NCBI GenBank assembly: GCA_027924585.1
Contig: BSBM01000440.1
Location: 11,935,501-11,999,500, forward strand
From: Larix kaempferi
Lineage: Eukaryota; Streptophyta; Pinopsida; Pinales; Pinaceae
DNA: 64,000 bases
Direction of reading: 5' to 3'
Under the pieces are notes generated by a model. The model was not told the DNA's origin, did no database searches, and worked only from the letters and a program-made list of their open reading frames with translations. This document shows, in pieces, positions 1 to 12,300 of this stretch (positions within the stretch are counted from its first letter, which is position 1; every line of letters begins with the position of its first letter). The position numbers and the translations under genes were made by a program.

Positions 1-110
1 CACTTGGTGCAATAAGACAAAAACACTTAAATTCGGTGACAACTTAAATAACTTCTTATATTTATTTTTTCAACCAAAACAAACAAGTTATTATATTAAG
101 GTTTTAAAAA

Positions 111-304
111 ACCTTTAAAAAAACTATTCTAAGTTAAAACACTTATTAGACCTTTAAAAAAACAATTCTAAGTTAAAACAGTTTTTGAAATAAATGAAAT
201 TAAAACATTAATTTTATATAATTTTTTAGACAAATTTAATATTATATCTTAGCATCTACTCTTTTAAACAAATTTAATGTTATATCTTAACATCTACTCT
301 TTCA
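111..304. repeat. two short tandem duplications in AT-rich DNA
   Basis: A 31-bp unit beginning ACCTTTAAAAAAAC occurs at 111-141 and 150-180 with one mismatch. A 36-bp unit beginning CAAATTTAAT occurs at 231-266 and 269-304 with a few differences. The rest of 1-424 is AT-rich with no gene signal. Confidence 0.8.
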
Positions 305-424
305 AATATTAAAATTTGTTAATGCCTTTATATATCTATTAATAAAATAAAAAAAAATTTATACTAACTACACACATTCTATTAATATTTTACATTGTTC
401 TGCCTTATTGCTTAATTGAACATT

Positions 425-3400
425 AGGTTGAATTCAACAATGGTGAAGTCAACCATGGATTGAAGGCAATGTTGGGTTGAAGTCAACCTTGGTTGAAGTC
501 AACCATGTCTAAAAAATGGGGTTGTCCATTGAAGTCAACCATGGTTCAAAGTCAACATCTGATTAATGTCAACCATGGATTGAAGTCATTAATCTTAATA
601 TTAGTAATGGATTTCACTCAACCTTGGCCTAAAGGAAACCTTAGATTCAAGTCTACCTTTCAGTTAATCTTAGATTGAAGTCAACCTTAGATTTAAGTAA
701 ACCGTACGATTGATTTCAAACCTGGATTGAAGTCAACCTTGGATTAAACTCAACTATGGATTGAAGACAACCTTGGATTGAAGTCAACATTACTTAAAAG
801 TTAATTATGTATTGAAGTGAAATATGGATCGAAGTAAACCTAGGATTGATGTCACCTATGTATAGAAGTCAACCTTGCTTAAAGTTCAACTATGGGTTGA
901 AGTCAACCATGGATTGAAGTCACCTTTGGATTGAGGTCAACCTTGATTAAAAGTAAACCATGGATTGGAGTCACATTTGGATTGAGGTTAACCTTGATTA
1001 AAATTCAACCATGGATTAAATTCAATCTTGCTTAAAACTAAACTATGGATTGAAGTCAACCATGGTTCAAAGTAAATCAACCACTTTTATAAATGTGTTT
1101 GTGTATTGGATTCAACCATGGTTAAAATACAACATTGGATTATTAAAGTCAACCATGGTTAAAAGCCAACATTGGCTTAAAGTCAACCATGGATTGAAGT
1201 CATTAATGTTAATATTATTAATGGATTTATGTCAACCATTAGATTGAATTCAACCATGGAATGAAGTCAACCATGGATTGAAATCAACATTGGCTAACCA
1301 ACAACCTTGGATTGAATTTAACCTTTAAGTCACCCATGGATTGAAGTGAGGCTTTGTTTGAATTCAACCTTGGATTGTTCAATGAACCATGGCTTAAAGT
1401 CAAACTTGGATTGACATCAACCATGGATTGAAGTCAACCATGCCTAAAAGTTAACTATGGATTGAAGTCAACTATGGATTAAAGTAAACCATGGATAGAT
1501 GTTAATGGTTGATTGAAGGCAACCTTGGATTCAAGTCGGCCATGGACTAAAGTAAACCTTGAAGTGAAGTGAAACTTACTTAAAAGTCAACTATTGCTTG
1601 AAGTCAACTACACATTGAATTCAACCATGGATTGAAGCCAACCTTGCTTAAAAGTCAACTGTGGATTGAAGTCAACTACCGATTGAAGTCAACCATGGAT
1701 TGAAGTCAACCTTGGATTGAATTCAACCTTTCTTAAAATTCAACTATAAATTGAAGTCAACATTTCCTGAAAGTCAACTATGGTTTGAAGTCAACCTTGC
1801 TTAAAAGTCAACCATGTTTCAAAGTCAACATTTGTTTAAAGTCAACAATGGATTGAAGTCAGTCATGTTTCAAATTTAACCTTGGATTAAAGTAAATTGT
1901 GGTTCAAATTCAACCATGGATTAAAGTCAACCATGGATTGAAGTCAGCTATATATTGAAGTCAACCATTGATTGAAGTCATTAATCTTAATATTGTTAAT
2001 GGATTGCAATGAACCTCAGCTGAAGTCAATTTTGGAGTGAAGTCAACCATGGATTGAATTCAACCTTAGCTTGAAGGAAACCTTATAATGAAGTCAACCT
2101 CTTAGTCAACATTGGATTGAAGTCATCCTTGAAGTTAACCCTAGAGTGATGTAAACATTGGATTAAAGGAAACCTTGGATTGAAGTCAACTAGGGATTGA
2201 AGTCAACCTTGGATTGAAGTCACCCTTGGATCAATGTCAAACATGGAATGAAGCCAACCTTGGATCGAAGTCAACCTTGCCTAAAAAAAACTACAGATTG
2301 AAGTCGACATTGGATTGAAGTCAAATTTGGATTGAATTCAACAATGGATTGAAGGAAACGTTGGTTTGAATTAAACCTTGGATTGAAGTCAAACATCGAT
2401 TGAAGTCAACCCTCAAATGAATTCAATCTTGGGTTCAAGTCAGCCATGGATTGAAGTCAAAATTTGATTGAAGTCAGCATTGGAATGAATTCAACCATGG
2501 ATTGAATTCAACATTGGATTGAAGTTAACCATGGATTGAAGGAAACCTTGGATTAAAGGAAACCTTCGATTGAAGTCAACCATGGAGTGAAGTCAACCTT
2601 TCTTAAAAGTCAAATATGTCGACATTGGATTGAAGTTAACCATGGATTGAAGTCAAACTTGGATTGAACTCAACCTTACTTAGAAGTCAACTATGGATTG
2701 AAAACAACCTTGCCTAAAATTCAACGAGGGATTGAAATCATCCTTACTAAAAAGTCAACCATGGTTCAAAGTCAACCATGGATTAAATTCAACCATGGCT
2801 TGAAATCATTAATCTTAATATTATTAATGGATTTAATTAAAACTTGGATGAAGTCAACCTTGGATTGAAGTCAATTTGGCTGAAGAAAACCTTAAATTGA
2901 AGTCAACCTTTTAGTCAACGTCGGATTGAAGTCAACTATGAATTGAGTTCAATCATGTATTTAGTTCAACTTGAGCTTAAATTCAACCTTGGATTGAAGT
3001 TAACATTTCTTAAAATTCAATTATAATTGGATTGAAGTAAACACTGGATTGAAGGAAACCTTGGATTGAAGTCAACTAGGGATTGAAGTCAACCTTGGAT
3101 TGAAGTCAAACATGGAAAGAGGCCAACCTTGGATTGAAGTCAATCTTGCTTGAAAAAACTACAGATTGAAGTCAACATTGGATTGAAGTCAAATTTGTAT
3201 TGAAGTCAACCATGGATTGAAGGGAACGTTGGTTTGAATTCAACCCTCAAATGAATTCAACCTTGGATTCAAGTTAGCCATGGATTGAAGTCAAAATTTG
3301 ATTGAAGTCAACCTTGGATTCAAGTCTACCATGGATTGAAGTCAGTCTTCGTTTCAGTGACCTATGGTTTGAATTCAACCTTGTATTGAAGTCAACATTA

Positions 3401-4437
3401 GAATGAATTCAACCATGTATTAAAGTCAACATGGGAGTCAAGTTAACCATGGATTGAAGGAAACCTTCGATTGAAGTCAACCATGGATTGAATTCAACAA
3501 TGGATTGAAGTCAACCTTTCTTAAAAGTCAAATATGGGTTGAATTCAAATATGGATTAAAGTTGACATTGGATTGAAGTTAACCATGGATTGAAGCCAAC
3601 ATTGGATTGAAGTCAATGTTACTTAGAAGTCAACTATGGATTGAAAGCAACCTTGCCTAAAATTCAACCAGGGATTGAAATCATGCCTAGTAAAAAGTCA
3701 ACCTATGAATTGAGTTCAATCATGTATTTAGTTCAACTTGAGCTTGAATTCAACCTTGGATTGATGTCACCTTTGGATCAAAGTTAACCAAGGAATAGAG
3801 TCAACATTGGATTGAAGTTAAGCTTTCTTAAAATTCAACTATGAATTGAAGTCAACTATGGATTAAAGTCAACTTTGGATTGAAGCCAACCTTTCTTAAA
3901 AGTCAACTATGGATTAAATCAAACCTTGCTTAAAAGTAAACTCTAGATTGAAGTCACCCTTTAATTGAAGAACATCAGGGATTGAGTTCAACCTTTCTTA
4001 GAAGTCAACTATGGATTGAAGTCAACCATGGATTGAAGGAAACCTTTCTTTGAAATCGACCTTGCTTAAAAGTCAACTATGGAGTGAAGTCAACTATTGA
4101 TTGCAGTCAACCATGGATTGAATCCAACCTTGGTTGAAATTCTCCAATGGATTGAAGTCAAACTTACGTAAAAGTCAAATATGGATTGAAGGCACCCTTG
4201 GACTGAAGTCAACGATTAATTTTAGTGAACATTTCCTAATAGTCAACTATGGATTGCAGTCAACCAGGGATTGACATCAATCCATGGTCAACAATGACAT
4301 GTCATCAACCATGGTTAAACGTACTCAACCATGGTTAACCAAAGTGAACCATGCCTACCCAATGGTTAACCATGGTTTAAAGTCAACTCATAATTTTACA
4401 ACCTATGTCGACCATGGTTAACCAACATTGTCAAATT
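425..4437. repeat. 17-bp minisatellite array, unit GATTGAAGTCAACCATG
   Basis: About 4 kb is built from degenerate copies of a 17-bp unit (GATTGAAGTCAACCATG, with frequent variants ending CCTTG or starting GATTGAATTC). Length over period suggests roughly 230 units. On the reverse strand each intact unit carries TTGACT, which matches the plant W-box consensus TTGAC[C/T]. Longer modules recur inside the array, such as one containing CATTAATCTTAATATT near 577, 1197, 1976 and 2802, so it has higher-order structure. The final 150 bp drift into CCATGGTTAACC-type units. Open frames inside the array are by-products of the repeat. Confidence 0.93.
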
Positions 4438-4440
4438 CAA

Positions 4441-5974
4441 GTTTAGGATAGTTGGTCACGATTAACATAGTTTACTACAAAATGAGAAAGAAATATATAT
4501 GTATTTATTTCATTTATTTACTTATATTGATTTATTTTGATTTTTATTTCATTTATTTCTTCATTATTTAATTTCAACTTTTTTATGCTTTTATTTATCT
4601 ATCTATTTTATTAAATATTATTAGTTAATAAATGAATATATATTGATGAAGAATAATAAATATTAATACTACATCATAATCATAACTATTAATATTAACA
4701 TATTTTATTTACTATTTTTTTATTTAATTATAATTTATTCAGTCATTTTTTTATTGAATAATATTTATTAATATAATAATATATACTAGCATTTGCTCCT
4801 TGAGGGGCAAAAATGAACACCACGGTGGAGAAGCGATAGATTCGGGCAGAAACGAGAAAGGAAATTTTGGCGTTGGCATGAAAAGGTTGGGTCAGCGGTG
4901 GATGGGCTAAAACTCTCGACTCCTTTGGTGGAAGAGAGTCTTGAATTATTAATATTAATAATATTATTTAGAATTTTTTTGGCCACAATGGTTATTAATA
5001 AAATTAAAAAAAGAACAATTTTTGGCCCAGAATAGTCTTCAATTTGATGGGTGGCATGATCATGAATCTCTTTGGCAAGTTTTATTTCATATTTCATAGA
5101 ATAGATTTTAAGGTCGACTCTCACTATATGAAAAAATGACAATTATTAAAAAAGATACAAAAAGAAGGACTTTCATTATCATTGCAAGCAACATCTATTC
5201 ATGACAGTGCGAGGTTTCTAATGGCAATCACTAAAAGTGTACATGCTTTACATCATTAATCTCTTGGAATGTATAAGCCATAGGAGTCAATGCACCAAGC
5301 CAAAAGAGAACATACGTTTCATTGTACTCACAAAATGTCATCCCTAATTCAAAGTAAAGTATGTTTTGCTTCTAAACTTTGATTTTGTTGATATCCATCT
5401 TAATTTTAATAATATTTTGAGACTTTTAATAAGATCAATTATTTAAATGAAATGAAAATATCCATCATTTGAATTTGTGAATAAATAAATATCCTTTTGA
5501 ATATGAAAGAAAAAAGAAATGCTCAATTGTAAATTGAAGCAATTAACACTATTTTTAAAACCCAATATTTATTATTTATCTCAAAATTTAAAAACAAAAC
5601 CTATTATGTCAACTTAAAAGGTATCATAAAAATTTAATGAAAACTTAAATATAATTTAATGTTTTTAATATGTAAAAAAAAAAAAAAAAAAATGTTCTAT
5701 ATTCACTCATAATTAATGATAATATTGATATTAATATTCTTTTTTTTCAAACATTCAATAATATTTAGAATGTATATTTAAAATATTAATAATATTATTT
5801 AGAATTTGTTTTAATATTAATAATATTATTTAGAATTTTTTTAATATAAATAATATTATTTAAAAAATATATCATTATTAAAAAATAAATTAAATGATTT
5901 TATTATACGTAAAAGATAAAAATAAAATAAATAAATTATATGTTCAAAAAGATTATATATTATTATTATCTGTT
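4441..5974. other. AT-rich spacer, no gene seen
   Basis: Mostly A/T with a poly(A) tract near 5671-5690. About three imperfect copies of a roughly 30-bp unit containing AATAATATTATTTAGAATTT lie at about 5770-5862, and another copy sits near 4946. A 118-codon frame on the minus strand (4786-5142) has no recognisable domain and I do not call it a gene. Confidence 0.7.
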
Positions 5975-5992
5975 ATTAAAAGAATTTAAGTT
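5975..5992. repeat. left target-site duplication of LINE fragment
   Basis: The 18-bp sequence ATTAAAAGAATTTAAGTT is found here and again, without mismatch, at 7380-7397. The pair brackets the LINE insertion. Confidence 0.9.
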
Positions 5993-6396
5993 CCGGGGCG
6001 GCAGGTGCGGGTGGGATACTCTTTGATCCCGGAGGAAATAAAGTCGCAGCATTCTCTTGGGGCCTAGGCATCAAGACAAATAATGAGGCAGAATGGCTAG
6101 CCCTTATTCTCTCATTAGATTTGGCCTCCTCCTTCAGAATTGACAATCTCAAAATTTATGGAGACTCTAGACATGTTATTCAAATCATGAGAAAGGGCTC
6201 TGCCCCTCAAGGTTCAAAAGCTTACAGATATATGCAACGAATAAAATCCAACGCTCTCCTCTCAAAAGTCTCTTTTTTTCACATCCTTCGAGAGAATAAC
6301 CGGCTTGCTGACTTAGAGGCTAACAAAGGAACCTTATTAGAACCTGGGCACATGCAGGATCATAATGGTGCCAAGGGATTTCACTTCATCCCCTAA
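5993..6396 (+). pseudogene. RNase H domain remnant of a LINE
   Basis: The frame is open from the truncation point to a stop at 6394-6396, about 134 codons. It shows RNase HI-type landmarks: a GAAGAGGILFDPGG start strand, NNEAEWLAL carrying the catalytic Glu, IYGDSRHVI carrying a catalytic Asp, and ENNRLADLEANKG at the C-terminus. The first catalytic Asp lies upstream of the truncation and is lost. RNase H would degrade the RNA strand of the RNA:DNA hybrid; this copy cannot be functional alone. It could in principle derive from another element class, but the tail and target duplication fit a LINE. Confidence 0.85.
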
Positions 6397-6634
6397 GATA
6401 ATGTCAAGGGTTAATTTTTTTTTTATATGCTTAAAGCATGGGTTCTTTGGACCCCCGAAGGTTCCCCCCATCCCTCGTTCAAAGTTAGGTTTCATTCACT
6501 CCCCCCCGACCCCCGTTGCGTCCGCCACACGCCATTCAGGCCCTCCATGCACTTGTCACATGGCCTCCTGCCGTGTTGTCAGCTCCCATGAGCCGATATT
6601 AACTCCTCCCTCCGCTCCTTTCTCTTCTTAACCC

Positions 6635-6967
6635 GTGGTGGCTCGTCCCCCTCATTTCTCCTGCTCTGCTCTATGTCGGCTCTCTCTGTGCGAATTGGAC
6701 TCCCCTCCATCCCCTAGACCTCCACTGCTGCCTCCGTTTAGTCTTGGCATGATGCAAAGTGTAATGGCGGCCATAGCTGCCCTGAGCCGCACCGTGGTGG
6801 ATATAAAACTCTCGGTTCGCAGTACTTATGATGCCGTCTACACCAGTGTGAAGAAAAACGAGGAGATGGCCGCGGACCTGAATCACACAGTTTCCCAGCT
6901 TTCATGCCAGGATTCGAGGATTGATGATTTGGAGAAAAAACTTGTTCGAGCTAATGGGAAAGGTTGA
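6635..6967 (+). CDS. possible coiled-coil ORF inside the LINE 3' region
   Basis: A 110-codon frame lies about 240 bp after the RNase H stop, within the same insertion. Its first third is Pro/Ser-rich. From about residue 38 (MMQSVMAAIAALSRTVV) it turns into a helical, heptad-like stretch including KKNEEMAADLNHTVSQLS and DDLEKKLVRANGKG. An overlapping Pro-rich frame (6365-6631) leads into it. I do not recognise the family. It may be a transduced exon, a relic of another ORF, or chance coding in 3' untranslated sequence. Confidence 0.3.
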   Translation: MVARPPHFSCSALCRLSLCELDSPPSPRPPLLPPFSLGMMQSVMAAIAALSRTVVDIKLSVRSTYDAVYTSVKKNEEMAADLNHTVSQLSCQDSRIDDLEKKLVRANGKG

Positions 6968-7379
6968 TATGCTGCAGGAAGATATGGCAGTGTTGACAGG
7001 GAAAACGTAGGGAAGTTATGTGCAGGAAACCCCCACGGTCAATCAAGAGATAAACCAGGAAATGGTGGACGCAGCTTCAGCCCAGTTCAAGAATGATGGC
7101 TAATTCCCTTTCTAGCCCAGGTTTCAATTTTTGTATCTATTTTGCTAATGTATTTCTGTATTCTCCTAAACAGTCAGTTTATCAGGGTTTATCCCAGCAG
7201 CATTTTGAATAGCTCTAGAAAGATAAGGCTCAGAGCTTTTAAAGACATGTTGATAGAAATTACAGTCTTTCTAGAAACTTCTTCTTCTGCAAAAAACTCT
7301 TTCATATGCATGTAATGAATAGCTGTGCACAACTTTTATAAATACACTCTTTCCCCTGTTTCTGTTAAAAAAAATAAAA

Positions 7380-7397
7380 ATTAAAAGAATTTAAGTT
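7380..7397. repeat. right target-site duplication of LINE fragment
   Basis: Perfect second copy of ATTAAAAGAATTTAAGTT (first copy 5975-5992), directly after the A-rich tail. Confidence 0.9.
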
Positions 7398-10300
7398 AAT
7401 ATTTTAAATTAACTTAATAAAATATTTAAAAAATATATTTTTATTTAATTTTACTTACAAATAAAATAAATTTTATTTCAATAAAAATTTCAATCATAAG
7501 GCCTCACGAAGGAATACAAGGTAGTTATATACACTTCTTTAGACATTTATTTTAAATTTTGGGGGTAAAAGGAAAAGCAAGTGTTTAAAGAATGACTAAC
7601 TCGATATTGACTATAATGAATATATCATTTTTAGTATTTTTATGAATATACCATTTTTAGTAGGCAAGTTGTCTATGAAGACATTTCATCTTGGATTTAG
7701 TGTCTTAGAGGACGTTTTATTTTGGATACTGTTTTTTTAAACAAGAGTATGTATTGTTTATATTATATAAAAAAGGGCAAGGATGTGGTTGAACCTTTTC
7801 AACATTTAATATAAATTATAGGGAGATGTAAACCCTTTTAAATAACTTTCAAGAGTTTCAAAATGATATATCAATTGTTTATTTATTTATTTTATTACTA
7901 AATCTGACGTTGTTATTAGTTATCTAGTTTGTATAAAATCTTACATATTGAGTGCTTTGCTCTAGTGTGTCTTCTTTTATCAATTGTTTATTTATTTATT
8001 TTATCTTTAAATCTGATATAAAATTTTACATATTGACCTAAATATAAAGAAATCTTGTAGAACATATATGTTTAAGGTCATGCTCATGATGAGTAGATTT
8101 CTTCTTTCTTGCAATTGACGACAAGATCAAGAGATTGTCCATTGTTGATCCCTTTGTGTTTTTCTCGACTGTGTCTTCTTCCATGACCATGATGTGGTCC
8201 ATTGCAAACAACCTAATTGAGGCTACGAGCAATGTCGAATGTCTCAATTCCGTGAATCTCGAATATTGCTATAATTCCAGAAGCTTTACCTTCACCTTCA
8301 ACTTCAGCTTTTCCAACTTGTCTTTCATGGTAATTATCTGTTACTCGTTGGATTTGAAATCTCTATGTATACGGTTAACTAATTTTTTATTCCCCCACAT
8401 CCAAATCTGAAGACGACGGATTGGAAAGCACTGGAGCAATAAGAATGGGACAATGGATAAAGATACACTTTGGTGTAATGACATTCAGAAACATATTGTC
8501 AATAAATAGAAAGGAAATTGAGTAGTTTATAAGAACACGCCTCCTCCTACAATCGCACACATCTTCTTCATTAATGATGAGAGAATAGTTTAAAATTTAA
8601 AAGTTTATAGGTATTATATTATAATTTCTATTTTTATTTTTAAAACTATATTGATATTTAAAAAAACAATTCTATAACCATGATAAATATTTAGAAGATA
8701 TCAATTAAAATGTTCACTCATAAGGTATTTCATTTTCATAGTAATTTGTTTGAGTTTAAGTTACAATAGAAAAGGTTATTGATTGGTTGCAACTGGTTTG
8801 AAGAGTCATAAAAGGGATATAATTTGTTTTTAATAAAAATGGTTAACATTTGTATTAAAAAAAGTTGCTTGGTTTCTTCAGGCAATAGAAGTACATAACA
8901 AAAACAAGTTTGCTGCTAAATTCAAGAGTTTTCAAAATATTACTAAAATAGTTATGACACCACTGACAGACCATACTGTTTAGTTAAATTTTACATACAA
9001 GTCTTCTTGAAACAAAAAGCTTGAGGGCATTCAATCTAGAAACAACTTAGCAAAAGATACTTGACACAAAAAGACTGACATGACTCACTGCCTTCAAATG
9101 GAGTAGGAACCTAGAATGGAATTCTAAGTCTCTAACGCATGGATTTCTGACTTGAGGAGCACCATCTCTGTTGGGATGAACCGTTGTTGTTGTCGAAAAG
9201 AGGGCAGGAGGAGCAACCAAAACGAGAGTCTACTTGGACGCCACCCATCTCCAAAGAACTAACTCAAATTTGCAGAACCGAGAGCTGAGCTTCAATTGTG
9301 GCGATTTTGGTTGAGAGAATCTTGTTCTTATCTTTTTTCTATCTTTATTTTGTCTCATAATGCCTGCTCTTGCTATCTAGTAATCTCATGTTCCAAGTCT
9401 CCCATTGCTTCCTCCTGCTCGAGGCATTGCTCTAGTGCTGGAAATCATGCTCACAATTTCACGAAAGCTTTCTCAATGCTCTGTCAAAATGACAGGCTTC
9501 ATCTTCCACTCTCATATCAGAATGGGGATCTTAGCGAGTGTTGTAAGTGTTGATTGTTCTATATGATTTTTTGGAATTCATTATGGATGTTTCTTTTTTC
9601 TCTATTGGTTATTTAATAGCACAATAAATATATAAATATAGTATTAATTAGTTAAAAGTGGTGGATGAAGGATGCAATATAAATTCAATTTCACATTAGT
9701 TAGAATGCAAAGGCTATCTATTGTAAATGTCTAGGTTGATCAATGTTAATGATACCCAGTGTAATTGAATTATAATGCTACCTACCTACTTACGAAAACC
9801 CTTCAAAATTCTCATTTTTTTAGAGGTCGCATTTAGTCTTTATCTCTATTTCAATAAAGTTGTGCTATTGGTAGCACTTTTTTTTCTTAGTTAAAATTAC
9901 CACATTTTTCAACCATGGCCTTAACACTCTCTTAATGTTGCCAACAAAAACCTTAAAATCAACAACAACAAAAAAAGAGTAGCACATTAGTAAGAATGTT
10001 AAAGCTACTTACTATAATTGACTAAGTTGACTAGGTTCTTATTGACAAGAATGGATTTACAAACCTTTCAATGTCAATTAAGACTCAAAAGCATTTCTAA
10101 TGCAAAATACTATAAAAGAGATGCCACATAAATCCTCCAACTTGTCTATTTATCTCTTCATATGTTTAACAATAATGAAGGAGGATGCAATCTAAACATC
10201 ATTGCAAATTAGTTATAATGTTGTGGATACCTAAAATTAATAATTTAGTTAAATGGTTTGGTTATATATTTTTGGGTATCTATGATCAATGGTTAATGCA

Positions 10301-10607
10301 CCCAACATGTCATTCATGAGTTGAATTTTTAATTGCAATAATGATGAAGAAATTGTAAGCAACATCCTAAGTACTAAATCCTTTTATATAGATAGTACCT
10401 AGGAATCAAAAGAAAATTTGTATAGTACCTAGGAATGAAAAGAAAATTTGTAGGCTTTTAGCTTCACCTTACACCCCTCTTTTAAGTGACTTTGTTTGAT
10501 CGTTTTAGTGTATTTGATTATTATTATATATATATATATATATTTCTTATAAAGATAGAAGAGAAAGTTTAACAAGCAAGTATACTCGTTTTTAAATTGT
10601 AATTATT
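7398..10607. other. AT-rich spacer with short duplications, no gene recognised
   Basis: Two copies of a block containing TCAATTGTTTATTTATTT lie near 7870 and 7980. A 30-bp unit starting ATAGTACCTAGGAAT is duplicated in tandem at 10392-10421 and 10422-10451 with one mismatch. An (AT)n tract lies at about 10524-10542. The stretches 8040-8450 and 9120-9560 are less AT-rich and hold 70-90 codon frames on both strands, but none shows a domain I know. Confidence 0.6.
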
Positions 10608-11340
10608 AATTTTTTTTTCCAAGCTTCATTATTGTCTGAACTCTGTGAGTTGGAGACCAGCGTCTCTCTGTCCTCGAGCGTTTTCTGCTACCTGCGCTAT
10701 GTGCAATATTTATCTGCCAGACGTTTCTAGTCTCGTACTCGGTTAGGACCGGTCCCTTCCTTCTTGAGAATGTAACGCCCCCTACTTCTAATCTCTGTGG
10801 GATGCGTGGTTATGGGGAGACGTGTCCAATTTTTCTGTGTACACTATACTGCATGAGCTATCCAATAGAGCTCTCATGGTTGAAGACCACCTAATGTGAA
10901 GATTGAGTGTGCTATAGCTTGATAGCGTCCCCTTTGAAGGCTATAGAGTGGAAACCTGCGTGCAGACCAATGCAATGGAATGCTCTCTCAGAGCGTTGAA
11001 ACTTGAAGTCTGAGTTTGAGATCTTGAGATTCCAGCTACATGAGACCTGTGATTTCTAGTGCATGATCTACAAACCCAATGCTCTTTCTCTTTGCTGCGT
11101 TAAAGAATACTGATGCGATCATGGAGCTGCTCATTTGGTGTGATGTATTGTATCTGTGTTGAAGAAGATGTGTGGAGATCCATGTCAAGACCCACGTGGA
11201 GCTGAAAACATTGTATGTGAACGCTGTGCTTTGTTTGAGCTATACTCTCAATATTCTGAGAGATACATTATGCATGATACATCATAGTGAGGCCGCGACT
11301 TGGATGTGATGAGTTGCAGAGAGTTGCGCTCTTGTCCAAG

Positions 11341-11980
11341 ACCGGAGTTGCCCCTGTATGCATGGAGAATGATCAATCTTCATTCCAATGAGTTGTGGAG
11401 AAGAACTATGCCTGTGAGCTGTTAGTTGTGCTACCCGACAATTTTTTTAAAGCCCATGGTGAACTGTTGCGATTTGCACACTGAAAGGAGGGGCACGTTC
11501 AAGTTTTTGAAGACCTGCGACATGTGAACTTGAGATCATTGCTTGAAGATTGTGCAAACCGAGTTGTGGATCACATTTTACTGCTTGTGAAGATACTACC
11601 TGGAGCTGCCTCAATTTCGTAGAGCTGCGACTTTGTCCACCAAGGAAGAAGTTCAAGACCGGAGTTGCCCCTGTATACATCGAGAATGATCAATCTTCAT
11701 TCCAATGAGTTGTGGAGAAGAACTATGCCCGTGAGCTGTTAGTTGTGCTACCCGACATTTTTTTTAAAGCCCATGGTGAACTGTTGCGATTTGCACACTG
11801 AAAGGAGGTTGTGTGGAGACACGTTCAAGTTTTTGAAGACCCACGACATGCGAATTTGAGATCATTGCTTGAAGATTGTGCAAACCGAGTTGTGGATCAC
11901 ATTTTACTGCTTGTGAAGATACTACCTGGAGCTGCCTCAATTTCGTAGAGCTGTGACTTTGTTCACCAAGGAATAAGTTC
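11341..11980. repeat. two tandem copies of a ~317-bp unit
   Basis: A block beginning ACCGGAGTTGCCCCTGTAT at 11341 recurs at 11658 and the similarity continues to about 11980. The second copy carries a short extra stretch (TTGTGTGGAGACAC against GGGCAC). The surrounding 10.6-12.2 kb is more GC-rich than its neighbours and includes TGTAACGCCCC near 10770, which resembles an LTR start, but I found no matching second LTR. Similar 72-77 codon frames on the minus strand of each copy simply reflect the duplication. Confidence 0.85.
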
Positions 11981-12300
11981 AAACCCTAATTTTTCCCTTG
12001 AAGGTATAAAGTAGCAATATATTTTTCGTCTTCTTATACATAAATGAGCTAAATAAATAACATCTTCAAATTATTATTCATAATTTTTAGCAGACCGTCG
12101 CAGAAACATAGTTATTTTTCGCCCATAGCCGACCCGTTTCGGCGCAAAATTAACAAAAACATAGGCACAGGTAGCGAAGGATATTGGTAGGAAAAGAGCA
12201 AAGTTTGTAACAATCTTAGATTATAAAGACATAGATTTAAACATCACACTTGGAAAATTCTGGTTTAGGGGAGAGTTGGAACATGGAAGCTAAGCAGTAA

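Larger units (their letters stand above)
5993..7379 (+). mobile_element. 5'-truncated LINE insertion
   Basis: A 1.39-kb insertion flanked by a perfect 18-bp target duplication. It is more GC-rich than its surroundings, begins inside an RNase H reading frame and ends in an A-rich tail just before the right duplication (TTAAAAAAAATAAAAA). These are the marks of target-primed reverse transcription with 5' truncation. The perfect duplication suggests a fairly recent event. It is on the plus strand. Confidence 0.9.

Noticed and set aside
425-4437. CRISPR-like array, and small coding frames such as 493-678 and 1050-1247.
   Set aside because: There are no unique spacers between conserved repeats, the genome is a plant nuclear one, and the frames simply translate the 17-bp unit.
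4786-5142. 118-codon minus-strand frame.
   Set aside because: No domain, no coding-like pattern, lies in AT-rich DNA and has no support as a gene.
10770-12120. A solo LTR beginning TGTAACGCCCC.
   Set aside because: I could not find a convincing end, target duplication or second copy in the window.
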